Source: Aliitabrizicola sp041905595
GTDB lineage: Bacteria; Pseudomonadota; Alphaproteobacteria; Rhodobacterales; Rhodobacteraceae
Length of the DNA: 64,000 bases
Reading direction: 5' to 3'
Assembly (NCBI GenBank): GCA_041905595.1
Contig: JAYRKT010000014.1
Coordinates: 36,875 to 100,874, forward strand
Position numbers and translations under genes: made by a program. Positions 36,336 to 45,627 of this stretch are shown one piece after another. Position 1 is the first letter of the stretch. Each line of letters opens with the position of its first letter. Below the pieces are notes generated by a model. That model was not told the DNA's origin, ran no database searches, and was given only the letters and a program-made list of their open reading frames with translations.

Positions 36336-37081
<746 letters not shown>

Positions 37082-37085
<4 letters not shown>

Positions 37086-38332
37086 GCGCCCCCGCTGCTG
37101 TCGACGATCACGGCGTCGCCTTCGTGCAGGCCCTCGCCGCTCACTGCGGTCTGGCGGCCGTCGCTGTCGCCTTTGGCAATCGGAAGTCGCTGTGGCGCTC
37201 CGTCCTTGAGAAGCCAGACGGCTGGCCCGTCGCCGGAGGTGCGGGTTGCCGAAGCCGAGGGCGGACGCGGGATGATAAGCCCGAGCAGGCCATTCCTGCT
37301 GCCTCCGCTGCCGGAGGTTGCCGTCTGGGGCGGGCTGAAGCGCAGCGCGGCATTGGGGACAAGCAGCGCGTCCGACAGATCCTTGACCGTAATGACCGCC
37401 GTCGCCGTCATGCCGGGCCGCAGCAGGAGTTCGGCATTGTCCACCGACAGGATGGCCTTGTAGGTCACGACGCCATCGGTCGTTTCCGGGGCATAACGCA
37501 CCTGTGTGATGACCGCCGGAAAGCTGCGACCGGGGAAGGCATCGACGGTGAAGGTCGCCGAATTCCCCTCCGCCACCTGCCCGATATCGGCCTCGTCGAC
37601 ATCGACGCGCAGCTCCATCCGGCTCAGGTCCTCGGCAAGGGTGAACAGCGTCGGCGCCGACAGCGACGAGGCGACGATCTGGCCCGGCTCGGCGGCGCGC
37701 GACAGCACGACGCCCTTGATGGGCGAGCGGATCACCGACTTCTCCAGATCGGCCCTCATCATCTCGAGCTTCGCCTCGGCGGTCTTGCGGTCTGCCTCGC
37801 CGATGGCGAGGTCGGCCTTGGCCCGGTTGCGCGCCGCCTGGTTGGCGACAAGGTCCAGCCGCTTGGTCACGCCGCGCTCGTCCAGTGCCGCGATCGAACG
37901 CAGGTTTTCCTCGGCCTCGTCGAGCGTGGCTTGCGACCGCTCGACCGTGGCTTCGGCCGCCAGAAGCGTCGCCTCGGCGGTGTCGACCTCGGCCTTGAGC
38001 TTGGTGTCGTCGAGCCGTGCCAGCACCTGCCCGACCTCGACCCGGTCGTTGTAGTTGACCTCGACCGCGATGATCGTCCCGGACAGCTCGGACGAGACCT
38101 CGACCTGGGTGATCGGCTCGATCGTGCCGGTCGCAGTGACGGTGACCGAAAGCGGACCGCGACTGACAGGTTCTGTCACATAGGCAATCGCGCTGGACCC
38201 GCCTCCGCCCCTGGTCAGATACCAGCCACCGGTCAGGAGCAGCAGGACCGGTATGGCCAGCCACAACCAGCGCCCCCGCCGCCTGCGCCCCTGGGCCAGC
38301 AGTTTGTCGATCCCGGGTTTTTCGTCACTCAT
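37082..38332 (-). CDS. Periplasmic adaptor subunit (MacA-like)
   Basis: The 416-residue protein has an N-terminal membrane anchor (WLWLAIPVLLLLTGGWYL) and then the biotinyl-lipoyl-like halves, SSELSGTIIAVEVNYNDRV and GVVLSRAAEPGQIVASSL, flanking a coiled-coil hairpin. This is the MacA/HlyD adaptor type that links the ABC pump to an outer membrane channel. A Gly/Ser-rich insert near residue 350 is unusual. It is the first gene of the export operon. Confidence 0.92.
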
Positions 38333-38574
38333 CTCTGCCTCGTCTTGCGCCGGTCGGTGTCACCGGGCGGTCGCCTTTTTCTGTATACGCGGTCCGGCGC
38401 GATTTCCGCCGCGACGAACTGCGCATCCCCCGCCCTGCTGCGCCGCGGCGGGTCGAATTTCCAACCTGCGCGCCGCTTGCGGAACAAGAATCCGCTCATG
38501 CCCCGGAAAAAGGGAGGAAGAATCACGATGAATTTGGTAGATTAAATGCACGACTCAGCGAAACTGGGGGAGTC

Positions 38575-38724
38575 ATGACCATCAGAACCTCGCAAAAGTC
38601 GCGTAGCCTGGCGGCGATCGCTGTCTTCGCCGCCGTCTATGTGGCTGCCATGGCACTGCTTTTCATGCCGAAGAGCTTTTTCGTGGCCGCGCCAGAACTT
38701 CAGACTTCGGGCGTGTTGCAGTAG
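38575..38724 (+). CDS. Small membrane protein, 49 aa
   Basis: The frame starts at an ATG with GGGGGAG just upstream and encodes a basic N-terminus, then a hydrophobic helix (LAAIAVFAAVYVAAMALLFM), and a short polar tail ending SGVLQ. This looks like a single-pass membrane protein. A hairpin follows the stop. It is transcribed toward the Rrf2 gene. Support is composition, RBS and terminator only, so the call is moderate. Confidence 0.55.
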   Translation: MTIRTSQKSRSLAAIAVFAAVYVAAMALLFMPKSFFVAAPELQTSGVLQ

Positions 38725-38731
38725 CACTTCC

Positions 38732-38760
38732 GGCCGCGGACCCCAGCTTGGTCCGCGGCC
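38732..38760 (+). terminator. Hairpin after the 49-residue ORF
   Basis: GGCCGCGGACC pairs perfectly with GGTCCGCGGCC around a 7-nt loop, 8 nt after the stop codon. There is no T-run, so termination strength is uncertain. Confidence 0.6.
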
Positions 38761-38858
38761 ATGATCCCGGCCCAAGACTTTCGGAAAATTCAGCCTCTTT
38801 CCTTGCCGTTAAGGCAGATCGGGATTGAGCCGCGCCCGGCTGTGTCCTACGAAGGGGC

Positions 38859-39317
38859 ATGATTACGCAGAAGATGAAATACGCGCTGAAGGCGCTTCTG
38901 GTTCTGGCCGATGAAAAGGCCGGCGAGGGGCAAGCCCTGCGCATCGAGGAGATCGCTCGGCGCGCCGACACGCCGAAGCGCTTCCTCGAACATATCCTGC
39001 TCGAGATCCGCAACGCCGGCTACATCGCCAGCATCCGCGGCCGCAACGGCGGCTACCTGCTGGTCCGCGAACCGTCGGAAATTCCGCTGAGCGAGTTGCT
39101 GCGGATGATCGACGGCCCGATCGCGCCGCTGCAATGCCTGTCGCGCCGATCCTACCAGCGTTGCGAGGATTGCGCGGACGAGACCACCTGCCGCATCCGC
39201 AAGGTCTTTGCCGAGGTGTTCTGGTCCTACCTCGTCCTCATCGAAAGCCTCACGCTCGAGGACCTGACGCGCTCGCCCGCCACGCAGGGGCAGCTTCTGG
39301 CCGCCTCGGACGCCTGA
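38859..39317 (+). CDS. Rrf2 family transcriptional regulator with cysteine cluster
   Basis: The 152-residue protein has an N-terminal winged helix (KALLVLADE, TPKRFLEHILLEI, RGRNGGYLL) as in Rrf2 proteins such as IscR and NsrR. Four cysteines occur at about residues 93, 102, 105 and 111, in C-x8-C-x2-C-x5-C spacing. Such cysteines bind a 2Fe-2S or 4Fe-4S cluster in several family members, so it may sense iron-sulfur status, oxygen or nitric oxide. Its targets are unknown; no isc or suf genes are nearby. Confidence 0.85.
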   Translation: MITQKMKYALKALLVLADEKAGEGQALRIEEIARRADTPKRFLEHILLEIRNAGYIASIRGRNGGYLLVREPSEIPLSELLRMIDGPIAPLQCLSRRSYQRCEDCADETTCRIRKVFAEVFWSYLVLIESLTLEDLTRSPATQGQLLAASDA

Positions 39318-39333
39318 CAGGACGCCAGCCGGT

Positions 39334-40365
39334 TCAGGCGGCGACCTCCGCCTCAGGGCGAACCGGCACACCTTCGATCCAGGTGCCGATCACCTTCGGC
39401 GCCGCGCTGCCCGGCCAAAGCGGCGACCGGTCGAGCACGGTGAAATCGGCATAGAGCCCGGGCCTGATCTGCCCGGCGATACCAGAGACCCCCGAGCCGC
39501 GCGCGGCCCGCCGTGTCAGGCGGTCGATCTTCGCGAGGATTGCATCCCTGCTGCCCGACAACGTCTCGACCGGCGCGACCTCTGCCTCGGTCGCGACCGA
39601 CATCCCGGCAGAGGTCAGGATCCGGCCCTCCTCCGCGCCGATCTGGCGGGCGGGATGCAGGCACAGACCGGCAAGGCTGCCGCCGGGCCATGTCGCGGCC
39701 AGTTGCAGGGCGACCGCCAGATCACGCTCTGACGGACAATCGAAAACGGCGCCCCACCCCTGACGGTGCATCGACAGGGCCAGATCAATCTCCTCCGCCC
39801 GGGCCGGCGACGCGAAGTTCAGCGCCTCGATGCGGACCAGATCGTTTCCGTGACCAGGCGAGAGGTCTCCCTCGCGCCAGTCGTTTCGCAGACCCTTTTC
39901 CACCGCCCCGCGCAGGCGAAGCCGGTGACGTCGGTCGATCAACCCGCTCAGCGTCTCGTATTCGCGCCAGTTCCGGCCGAGCGTGGTCAGATTGACGGTC
40001 GTATACCCTGCCCGCGCGCGCCCTTCGATCCAGCGGTCGAGCGCGGCGCGATCGCGCGTCACCGGCAAGCGAAGGCCATTGCCGATGAAGCCGGGAAGGA
40101 CAGCGCGCCCCTCGAGGTTCACCACCCGCGTTGCCCGGCCGCGCCGGGCCATCACCTCCTCCGTCCGCCCGACGGCCCGGATCACCCCTTGGCCGATGGC
40201 GACGGCCGTCGCCTCGGGCTGCGCATCATCCATGGTCAGGATCGGCCCGTCACACAGGATCAGGTCGGGCGGCAAGTTGGCGCCGGGCAGGAACCCGCCG
40301 CGACCCAGTTGCGGATCGTAGGGCGCCTGTTCCCCAAGCGAGGCCTGTTCGCAGAACCGGCACAT
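39334..40365 (-). CDS. Amidohydrolase-like protein lacking the metal motif
   Basis: The 343-residue protein resembles YtcJ-type amidohydrolases at both ends: PDLILCDGPILTMDDAQPEA with VVNLEGRAVLPGFI at the start, and GQIRPGLYADFTVLDRSPL at the end. However the expected HxH metal motif after LPGFI is replaced by GNGLRL, and the chain is shorter than usual YtcJ proteins (about 500-550). The N-terminus MCRFC has an extra CxxC. It is 16 nt after the cyclase gene, so the two are cotranscribed. It is probably not a classic hydrolase. Confidence 0.7.
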   Translation of the reverse strand: MCRFCEQASLGEQAPYDPQLGRGGFLPGANLPPDLILCDGPILTMDDAQPEATAVAIGQGVIRAVGRTEEVMARRGRATRVVNLEGRAVLPGFIGNGLRLPVTRDRAALDRWIEGRARAGYTTVNLTTLGRNWREYETLSGLIDRRHRLRLRGAVEKGLRNDWREGDLSPGHGNDLVRIEALNFASPARAEEIDLALSMHRQGWGAVFDCPSERDLAVALQLAATWPGGSLAGLCLHPARQIGAEEGRILTSAGMSVATEAEVAPVETLSGSRDAILAKIDRLTRRAARGSGVSGIAGQIRPGLYADFTVLDRSPLWPGSAAPKVIGTWIEGVPVRPEAEVAA

Positions 40366-40381
40366 GCCGCCCTCTCCCGTC

Positions 40382-41368
40382 CTACTTGACCACCATGACG
40401 TTCAGCGGCGCCCCCGTCGCCTCGCGCACCTTCAGAGGCGCCGCGGTGAACAGGAAGTCCCACTGCCCGTCCTCGTGGCAATCCTTCGCCAGCGCCTCGA
40501 AGTTGCAGATCTCGTTGAAGATGATGCCGAGGTTGCGCATCAGCGCGCAGTGCAGAGGGATCTGCACCCCAAGCTCGGGATCGACGTCGATCTCGTTCGA
40601 GATGGTGTCCGTGGCGAGGCAGGGGATCTCCATCTTGTGGAACCAGTCCACCACCTCGGTCGAATAGGTCAGGCCGGGTTCGTTGAAATCCTTGTAGAAC
40701 ACGTCCGGGCCCTGGACATAGAGCAGCTGCAGGAAGCCGATCCGCAGGCACAGGATGTCGTGCTTCTCGATGGTGACGCCCTGCTTCTCGGCGCAATCGA
40801 GCATCTCGTCCAGCCCGAAGGTGTCGCCCTTCTCCAGCGCAAACTTGCCGAAATGGGCGGCCATGTCCAAGAGCACACCGCGCCCGACGATGCCGCGCTC
40901 GGCGATCGGCAGGATCGAGGTCTTCTTCATGCCGCCGCCCGTGGTCGCCTCGACGGCGGGGTAGCCGTTCCAGACGTGGTCATCGTACCAGACATGGCCA
41001 AGCGCATCGATCTGGGTCGAGCCCTGCAGAAACATCGTGATCTTGTCGTCGGCATATTCGACGCCGCCCGGCAGCGGTGTGGCCTTGCCGCTGACGTAAT
41101 CGTTCTTGTCCTGCACCATCTCGCGGACGGTCGGCTTGCGGCCGGGGAACATCGGGTCGCCCTTGGGGTTGCCGATCAGTTCGCCACAGGTGATGACCTT
41201 GCCCTGCTTCACCGCGCGCACGCCGCGCAGGACCTCGGACTGGGTCAGGAAGTTGAGAGACCCGACCTCGTCATCCGGCCCCCACCGCCCCCAGTTCTTC
41301 GGCGAGCCCGCAAGAAGCTGGCTCATCCGAACATCCTGAGCCTTCGAAAATCCACCCTGTTCCGGCAT
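40382..41368 (-). CDS. Cyclase family protein (COG1878-type metal-dependent hydrolase)
   Basis: The 328-residue protein belongs to the cyclase/kynurenine-formamidase-like family. NWGRWGPDDEVGSLNFL lies at the N-terminus, and the metal region reads GSTQIDALGHVWYDD, with H, D and an acidic pair in place of the classic HTGTHxDxPxH. GGAGG 8 nt before the ATG at 41368 decides this start over one 7 codons earlier. It is divergent from a second family member and shares a palindromic site with it. The reaction is unknown; related enzymes hydrolyse amides, lactones or formyl groups. Confidence 0.82.
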   Translation of the reverse strand: MPEQGGFSKAQDVRMSQLLAGSPKNWGRWGPDDEVGSLNFLTQSEVLRGVRAVKQGKVITCGELIGNPKGDPMFPGRKPTVREMVQDKNDYVSGKATPLPGGVEYADDKITMFLQGSTQIDALGHVWYDDHVWNGYPAVEATTGGGMKKTSILPIAERGIVGRGVLLDMAAHFGKFALEKGDTFGLDEMLDCAEKQGVTIEKHDILCLRIGFLQLLYVQGPDVFYKDFNEPGLTYSTEVVDWFHKMEIPCLATDTISNEIDVDPELGVQIPLHCALMRNLGIIFNEICNFEALAKDCHEDGQWDFLFTAAPLKVREATGAPLNVMVVK

Positions 41369-41853
41369 CTGTCTGGCCTCCTCTGCCATGTCTCGTGGCC
41401 CTTGCGGGCCCTCTCCCTGTCCCGAGGCAGGCCCGACCCGCCCCGGCATATCATTGGATTTCAGTCTGAAACCGATCTCCCGTTACCGGCCCGCGGAAAT
41501 GCGACGCGCCGGCCCGCGCGCGGTCGCGAACGACGCGTGACCACCCCACTCGCCTGCGAAGCCGCGATGGCCCATGGCGTCAGGTCAAACCGCGCTTGCC
41601 GCGAAGGGCCGCTCGCCGTCATTGAAAGTCCTCCCCATCGGCGACTGGACATTCGGCCGCTCTGTCTCGGGCCGTCCGCCATGGATCGACCATCGTGCAG
41701 TCGATGCCAAGGTGTCAATATCTGTGATCACGGATCATCTATTATGTATTGACGGTGCAAAGTGCCGCATGCTTCACTGACCCCGTCATAGCGGCCTGGC
41801 CGCACCGCTTTCGGAGGGGGGAGGCGGTTCCCGATCTTGCTTTGGAGGAGAGC
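41369..41853. other. 485-bp divergent intergenic region of two cyclase genes
   Basis: No gene is seen here on either strand. It contains the palindromic site 41713-41753, a TTGACA on the minus strand at 41713-41718, and a TTGACG on the plus strand at 41749-41754. It is the likely shared control region for the divergent units. Confidence 0.7.
41713..41753. promoter_or_regulatory. Palindromic operator-like site, copy 2
   Basis: GTCAATA (41714-41720) and TATTGAC (41747-41753) are inverted. Between them sits TATCTGTGAT-x4-GATCA, with TGATC and GATCA arms around ACG. TATCTGTGAT is the same as in the site before the GntR gene at 50671-50680, and in both a TTGACA hexamer on the minus strand (41713-41718 here) is adjacent. 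This fits control by that GntR regulator. Confidence 0.6.
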
Positions 41854-42603
41854 ATGGACACTGCGGATTTGGCCGGCATCGACCGGATTTTGGCCGGATT
41901 GAAGCGGATGCGGGTGGTCGATCTGGCCCCTTTGCTGGAGCGGGGCATCCCGCGCTGGCCGACGCATCCTCATCTTACCATCGACAAGGCCGTCACCCAC
42001 GCCCATGACGGCTATTATTGTCAGGCGATCATGATGGCCGAACACACGGCCGCACATGTCGACGCCCCGGCCCACATGCTGCCCCACCGGATGGACCGCA
42101 CGATCGACACTTTCCCTGCCGATCACCTGATTTCTGCGGCCGTCCTTTATGATTTCAGCAAGCGGGACCTCAAGCCGGGGGACCTCATCACGGCAGACGA
42201 CTTGCTCAAGGCGGAAGCGGACAGCGGCGTGAAGGTTGGCGCGGGCGAAATCGCCATGGTCAATTACGGCTGGATGTCGCGCTACTGGCGGACCGATTCA
42301 AAGGCGCAGTGGTACGTGATGAACGCGCCCGGAATGTCCGAGGATGCCTGCGAGTTCTTCCGCGAGCGGCAGGTCAAGGCCGTCGCCACCGACACGGTCG
42401 CCGCCGAGACGGCGATCATCGACGGGGTGCCCCAGAACAATCCTGGCCACATCAAGAGCTGGCTACCAAACGACATCCTGATCATCGAGATGCTGCGCAA
42501 CCTCGAGCAGGTGACGCCGAGATCGCTGTTCGTGGCTATGCCGCTCAATATCCACGAAGGTTCCGGCTCGCCGATCCGGCCTTTCGCCTACTGCCCGACC
42601 TGA
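41854..42603 (+). CDS. Cyclase family protein (kynurenine-formamidase-like)
   Basis: The 249-residue protein has the metal-binding pattern EHTAAHVDAPAHML near residue 65, close to the classic HTGTHxDxPxH, so it is a probable metal-dependent hydrolase. GGAGGAG precedes the ATG at 41854; a 35-residue upstream extension is rejected for lack of a ribosome site. It forms an operon with the SDR gene about 120 nt downstream and is divergent from the first cyclase. The substrate is unknown. Confidence 0.85.
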   Translation: MDTADLAGIDRILAGLKRMRVVDLAPLLERGIPRWPTHPHLTIDKAVTHAHDGYYCQAIMMAEHTAAHVDAPAHMLPHRMDRTIDTFPADHLISAAVLYDFSKRDLKPGDLITADDLLKAEADSGVKVGAGEIAMVNYGWMSRYWRTDSKAQWYVMNAPGMSEDACEFFRERQVKAVATDTVAAETAIIDGVPQNNPGHIKSWLPNDILIIEMLRNLEQVTPRSLFVAMPLNIHEGSGSPIRPFAYCPT

Positions 42604-42723
42604 GACGATCAAGAGACGCGAAGACCCGACACGGTTCATCGCTGGCAGCGATGGGCACGGTTGTTTGTGGCCCGGATGTCGGGCTTTTGGACTGAGGGGC
42701 ACACCGATGCCCGGGAGAGGAAG

Positions 42724-43491
42724 ATGAATCTGGAACTGAAAGGCGCGAAGGTCATCGTGACGGCGGGGGCGGCCGGCATCGGCCGGGCCATCCTCGAGCG
42801 GTTCCTCGCGGAAGGAGCCGTGCTTGCCACCTGCGACATCGACGCCGAGGCGCTGAAGACCCTGCCTGGCCATGTTTATGCGGAACAGGTGGACGTGGCG
42901 GACGAGGCGGCCTTCACCGGTTTCATCGACCGGGCAATCGACCAGCTCGGAGGGCTTGACTGTCTGGTGAACAATGCCGGGATCGCCGGACCGACCGCGC
43001 CAGTGGACAAGGTCGACCTTGCCGACTGGCGCCGGACGATCGACGTGGTGCTGACCAGCCAGTTCCTTGCCGTCTCGCATTCCGTTGCCGCCCTGCGCAA
43101 AAGCAACAATCCCTCGATCGCCAATCTGTCCTCGGTCGCGGGCCGGCTCGGTTTCGCCCTGCGGACGCCCTATGCGGCGGCGAAATGGGGGGTAATCGGG
43201 TTATCGAAGTCGCTTGCCGTGGAGCTCGGGCCCGACAATATCCGCGTCAACGCGATCCTGCCGGGCCTTGTCGCCGGTGACCGCCAAAGGCGCGTGCTCG
43301 AGGCCAAGGCCCAGCAACGCGGCATCTCCTACAAGGAGGTCGAGGCGGAGGCCTTCCGCTATACCTCGATCAAGGAATACGTCCCTCCCGAAGCTATCGC
43401 CGACCAGATCCTGTTCCTGGCCTCGCCTTTGGGGCGCTTCGTTTCGGGTCAGGCACTTTCCGTGTGCGGCGACACCAAGATGCTGGCCTGA
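42724..43491 (+). CDS. SDR family NAD(P)-dependent oxidoreductase
   Basis: The 255-residue protein is a classical short-chain dehydrogenase. TAGAAGIG is the nucleotide-binding motif, LVNNAGIAGP follows, and the catalytic residues are Ser in NLSSVAG and YAAAK (Tyr-x3-Lys). The end SPLGRFVSGQALSVCGDT is typical. Arg or Asp at the end of beta-2 (CDIDAE) suggests NAD preference. It follows the cyclase and closes with a strong terminator. It could oxidise a hydroxyl of the pathway substrate or the reverse. Confidence 0.92.
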   Translation: MNLELKGAKVIVTAGAAGIGRAILERFLAEGAVLATCDIDAEALKTLPGHVYAEQVDVADEAAFTGFIDRAIDQLGGLDCLVNNAGIAGPTAPVDKVDLADWRRTIDVVLTSQFLAVSHSVAALRKSNNPSIANLSSVAGRLGFALRTPYAAAKWGVIGLSKSLAVELGPDNIRVNAILPGLVAGDRQRRVLEAKAQQRGISYKEVEAEAFRYTSIKEYVPPEAIADQILFLASPLGRFVSGQALSVCGDTKMLA

Positions 43492-43533
43492 AACGGCGCT
43501 TTCTGCCCCTGTCTGACACCCACTCCCAACCTG

Positions 43534-43569
43534 CGGCGCTTGCACTTCTGCAAGCGCCGGTTTGTTTTT
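43534..43569 (+). terminator. Intrinsic terminator after the SDR gene
   Basis: CGGCGCTTGCA pairs perfectly with TGCAAGCGCCG around a CTTC loop, followed by GTTTGTTTTT, 42 nt after the stop. Confidence 0.9.
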
Positions 43570-43666
43570 CGCGCGCCTCCGTTTTTCTCGACACGCCACC
43601 GACAAACGAAAAGATCGCCCGCAGGTGCTACAGGCGATCTTGCCGGTCATTGCAGCTTCGCGCGGC

Positions 43667-44605
43667 TCAGAAGTTCACCTTGTCGGGCCCTTTCAGTTCC
43701 AGGATCTCGCGCGCTTCGTCGGGCGAGGCGATCTCCAGGCCCAGCCCTTCGATCATCTTCCGCACCAGCCGGACCTGATCGGCTGAGGAGGTGGCAAGTT
43801 TCCCCCTGCCCGCCCAAAGCGAATCTTCAAGCCCCACGCGGACGTTGCCGCCAAGCGCGGCCGCCTGGGCGGCTATGCGCAGCTGGCTCGCCCCGGCGCC
43901 AAGGACCGACCAGCGATAGCTGTCGCCGAACAGCCGGTCGGCGGTGCGCTTCATGTGCTGGACATCCTCAGGATCAGTGCCGATCCCGCCAAGGATACCG
44001 AAGACCGATTGCACGAAGAACGGCGGCTTCACCAATCCACGATCCGCAAAATGTGCGAGGTTGTAGAGGTGGCCGATGTCGTAGCATTCGAACTCGAAGC
44101 GGGTGTTGTTCTCGTAGCAGGTGTTAAGAATGAACTCGATATCCTTGAAGGAATTACGGAAAACCAGATCTTTCGTCGCCTCGAGGTGCTGCCGCTCCCA
44201 GTCGAACTTGAAGTCCTTGTACTTGTCGAGCAGATGAAACAGCCCGAAGTTGATTGATCCCATGTTCAGCGAGGCGACCTCGGGCTTCAGCTTCTGGGCG
44301 GGCAGGACCCGCTCCTCGACCTTCATGAAGGGGCTGCCGCCGCTGGTCAGGTTCAGGGCCGCGTTGGTGCGCTGCTTGATCTGCGGCAGGAACCGCATGA
44401 ACCCGTCGACGGTCTGGTCCGGCTTTCCGGTCTCGGGGTCGCGGGCATGCAGGTGAAGGATCGCGGCGCCGGCATCGGCCGCCGCCAGCGCGTCGTCGAT
44501 GATCTGCTGGGGTGTGATGGGAAGATATTCCGACATCGACGGCGTGTGGATCGCGCCCGTCACGGCGCAGGTGATGATGACTTTGCGGGGGCCGGTTTTC
44601 GCCAT
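43667..44605 (-). CDS. Beta-keto acid cleavage enzyme (BKACE, DUF849)
   Basis: BKACE enzymes react a beta-keto acid with acetyl-CoA to give a CoA ester and acetoacetate. The 312-residue protein has the zinc-site motif AILHLHARDPETGKPDQ near residue 47 and VRVGLEDSLWAGRGKLA near residue 257, with the usual TIM-barrel layout. It is 30 nt downstream of the dehydrogenase gene and last of the import operon. As in carnitine breakdown, a hydroxy acid dehydrogenase plus BKACE are paired, but the substrate here is unknown. Confidence 0.9.
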   Translation of the reverse strand: MAKTGPRKVIITCAVTGAIHTPSMSEYLPITPQQIIDDALAAADAGAAILHLHARDPETGKPDQTVDGFMRFLPQIKQRTNAALNLTSGGSPFMKVEERVLPAQKLKPEVASLNMGSINFGLFHLLDKYKDFKFDWERQHLEATKDLVFRNSFKDIEFILNTCYENNTRFEFECYDIGHLYNLAHFADRGLVKPPFFVQSVFGILGGIGTDPEDVQHMKRTADRLFGDSYRWSVLGAGASQLRIAAQAAALGGNVRVGLEDSLWAGRGKLATSSADQVRLVRKMIEGLGLEIASPDEAREILELKGPDKVNF

Positions 44606-44635
44606 GGTCTTCGTCCTTGCAAGGTAGGGGAGGTG

Positions 44636-45583
44636 TCAGTTGCCGATCTCTTTTGCCGCCCGACGCTTGTGGGCGATCAGCGCCATCAGCCGGCGGTCGC
44701 GCCACGCCTGACGCGCCTGCAACTGATCGGCGGCGAGCAGCTTGCGGCGATCCGCCTCGATCTCGTCGATGACCGGACCATTCCAGTCGATGCGGTGCTG
44801 GGTGCTGGGCCAGAGATTGGCGTAGAGTCCGTCATACCGTTGGCAATAGTCGCGGACACCGGCGGGAGCGTTGAGGTCGATGGTCTCGAACGGCCCCATG
44901 AAGGACCAGCGCAACGCCAGCCCGTCGCGGATGCCGATGTCCACGTCCTCGACCGAGGCATAGCCATCGGCGACCAGCCGGAACGCCTCTTCCAGCAGCG
45001 CGCCCTGAAGGCGGTTCATCACGAAGCCATCGATCTCGCGCTGCATGACGATGGGCTGCTGGCCGATGCCGCGCAGGATCGTGGCTGCCCGCTCCATCAC
45101 CTCGGGCGAGGTCCAGGGTGCGGGAACAAGCTCGGCCGCGGGGACAAGGTAAGGGGGATTGATCGGGTGGACGACCACACAGCGGTCCCGCCCCGCCAGG
45201 TCGGCCGTGAAGGCCGAGGGCAGAAGCGCCGAGGTGGAACTGGCCAGAACCGCTGAACGCGGCGTCGCGGCATCGAGCATCCGGAAGACCTCGATCTTCA
45301 CGTCGATCCGCTCAAAGGTGCTTTCCTGCACATAGTCGACGCCCGCCACCGCCTCGTCCAGCGTCGCGATCGGGGTTAGCCGTGCGAGCACCTGATCCGG
45401 GGTCCTGCCGTTCAGCAGATCGTTTTTTTGCAGGTCTGGCAGCAGGTCGGTGATGTAGTCCTTGGCCTTGCCGGTCGCGGCAAAATCCTGATCCCAGAGA
45501 CGGACGTTGTTTCCGGCGCGGGCATGGCTGATCGCCCAGGCCCGACCGATGAAGCCTGTTCCAATAATGGCAATTTCTGCCAT
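44636..45583 (-). CDS. 3-hydroxyacyl-CoA dehydrogenase family, L-gulonate-3-dehydrogenase/lambda-crystallin-like
   Basis: The 315-residue protein has the dinucleotide motif IIGTGFIGRAWA at the N-terminus. Family residues are Ser in ASSTSALL, His in VVHPINPPYL and the NRL segment FVMNRLQGALLEEA. The C-terminal part GLALRWSFMGPFETIDLNAP matches lambda-crystallin/L-gulonate 3-dehydrogenase more than fatty-acid enzymes. It probably oxidises a 3-hydroxy acid to the 3-keto acid that the adjacent BKACE can cleave. Cofactor is likely NAD. Confidence 0.87.
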   Translation of the reverse strand: MAEIAIIGTGFIGRAWAISHARAGNNVRLWDQDFAATGKAKDYITDLLPDLQKNDLLNGRTPDQVLARLTPIATLDEAVAGVDYVQESTFERIDVKIEVFRMLDAATPRSAVLASSTSALLPSAFTADLAGRDRCVVVHPINPPYLVPAAELVPAPWTSPEVMERAATILRGIGQQPIVMQREIDGFVMNRLQGALLEEAFRLVADGYASVEDVDIGIRDGLALRWSFMGPFETIDLNAPAGVRDYCQRYDGLYANLWPSTQHRIDWNGPVIDEIEADRRKLLAADQLQARQAWRDRRLMALIAHKRRAAKEIGN

Positions 45584-45627
45584 GTTTTCCTCCGTTGGGG
45601 GCGCCAGACCGGCGCCCGTATTTTTGT

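Noticed and set aside
37086..38264. Long N-terminal extension of the MacB-type ATPase frame
   Set aside because: It is a frame-shifted shadow of the adaptor gene; the ATPase begins at 37085 with ATGA coupling.
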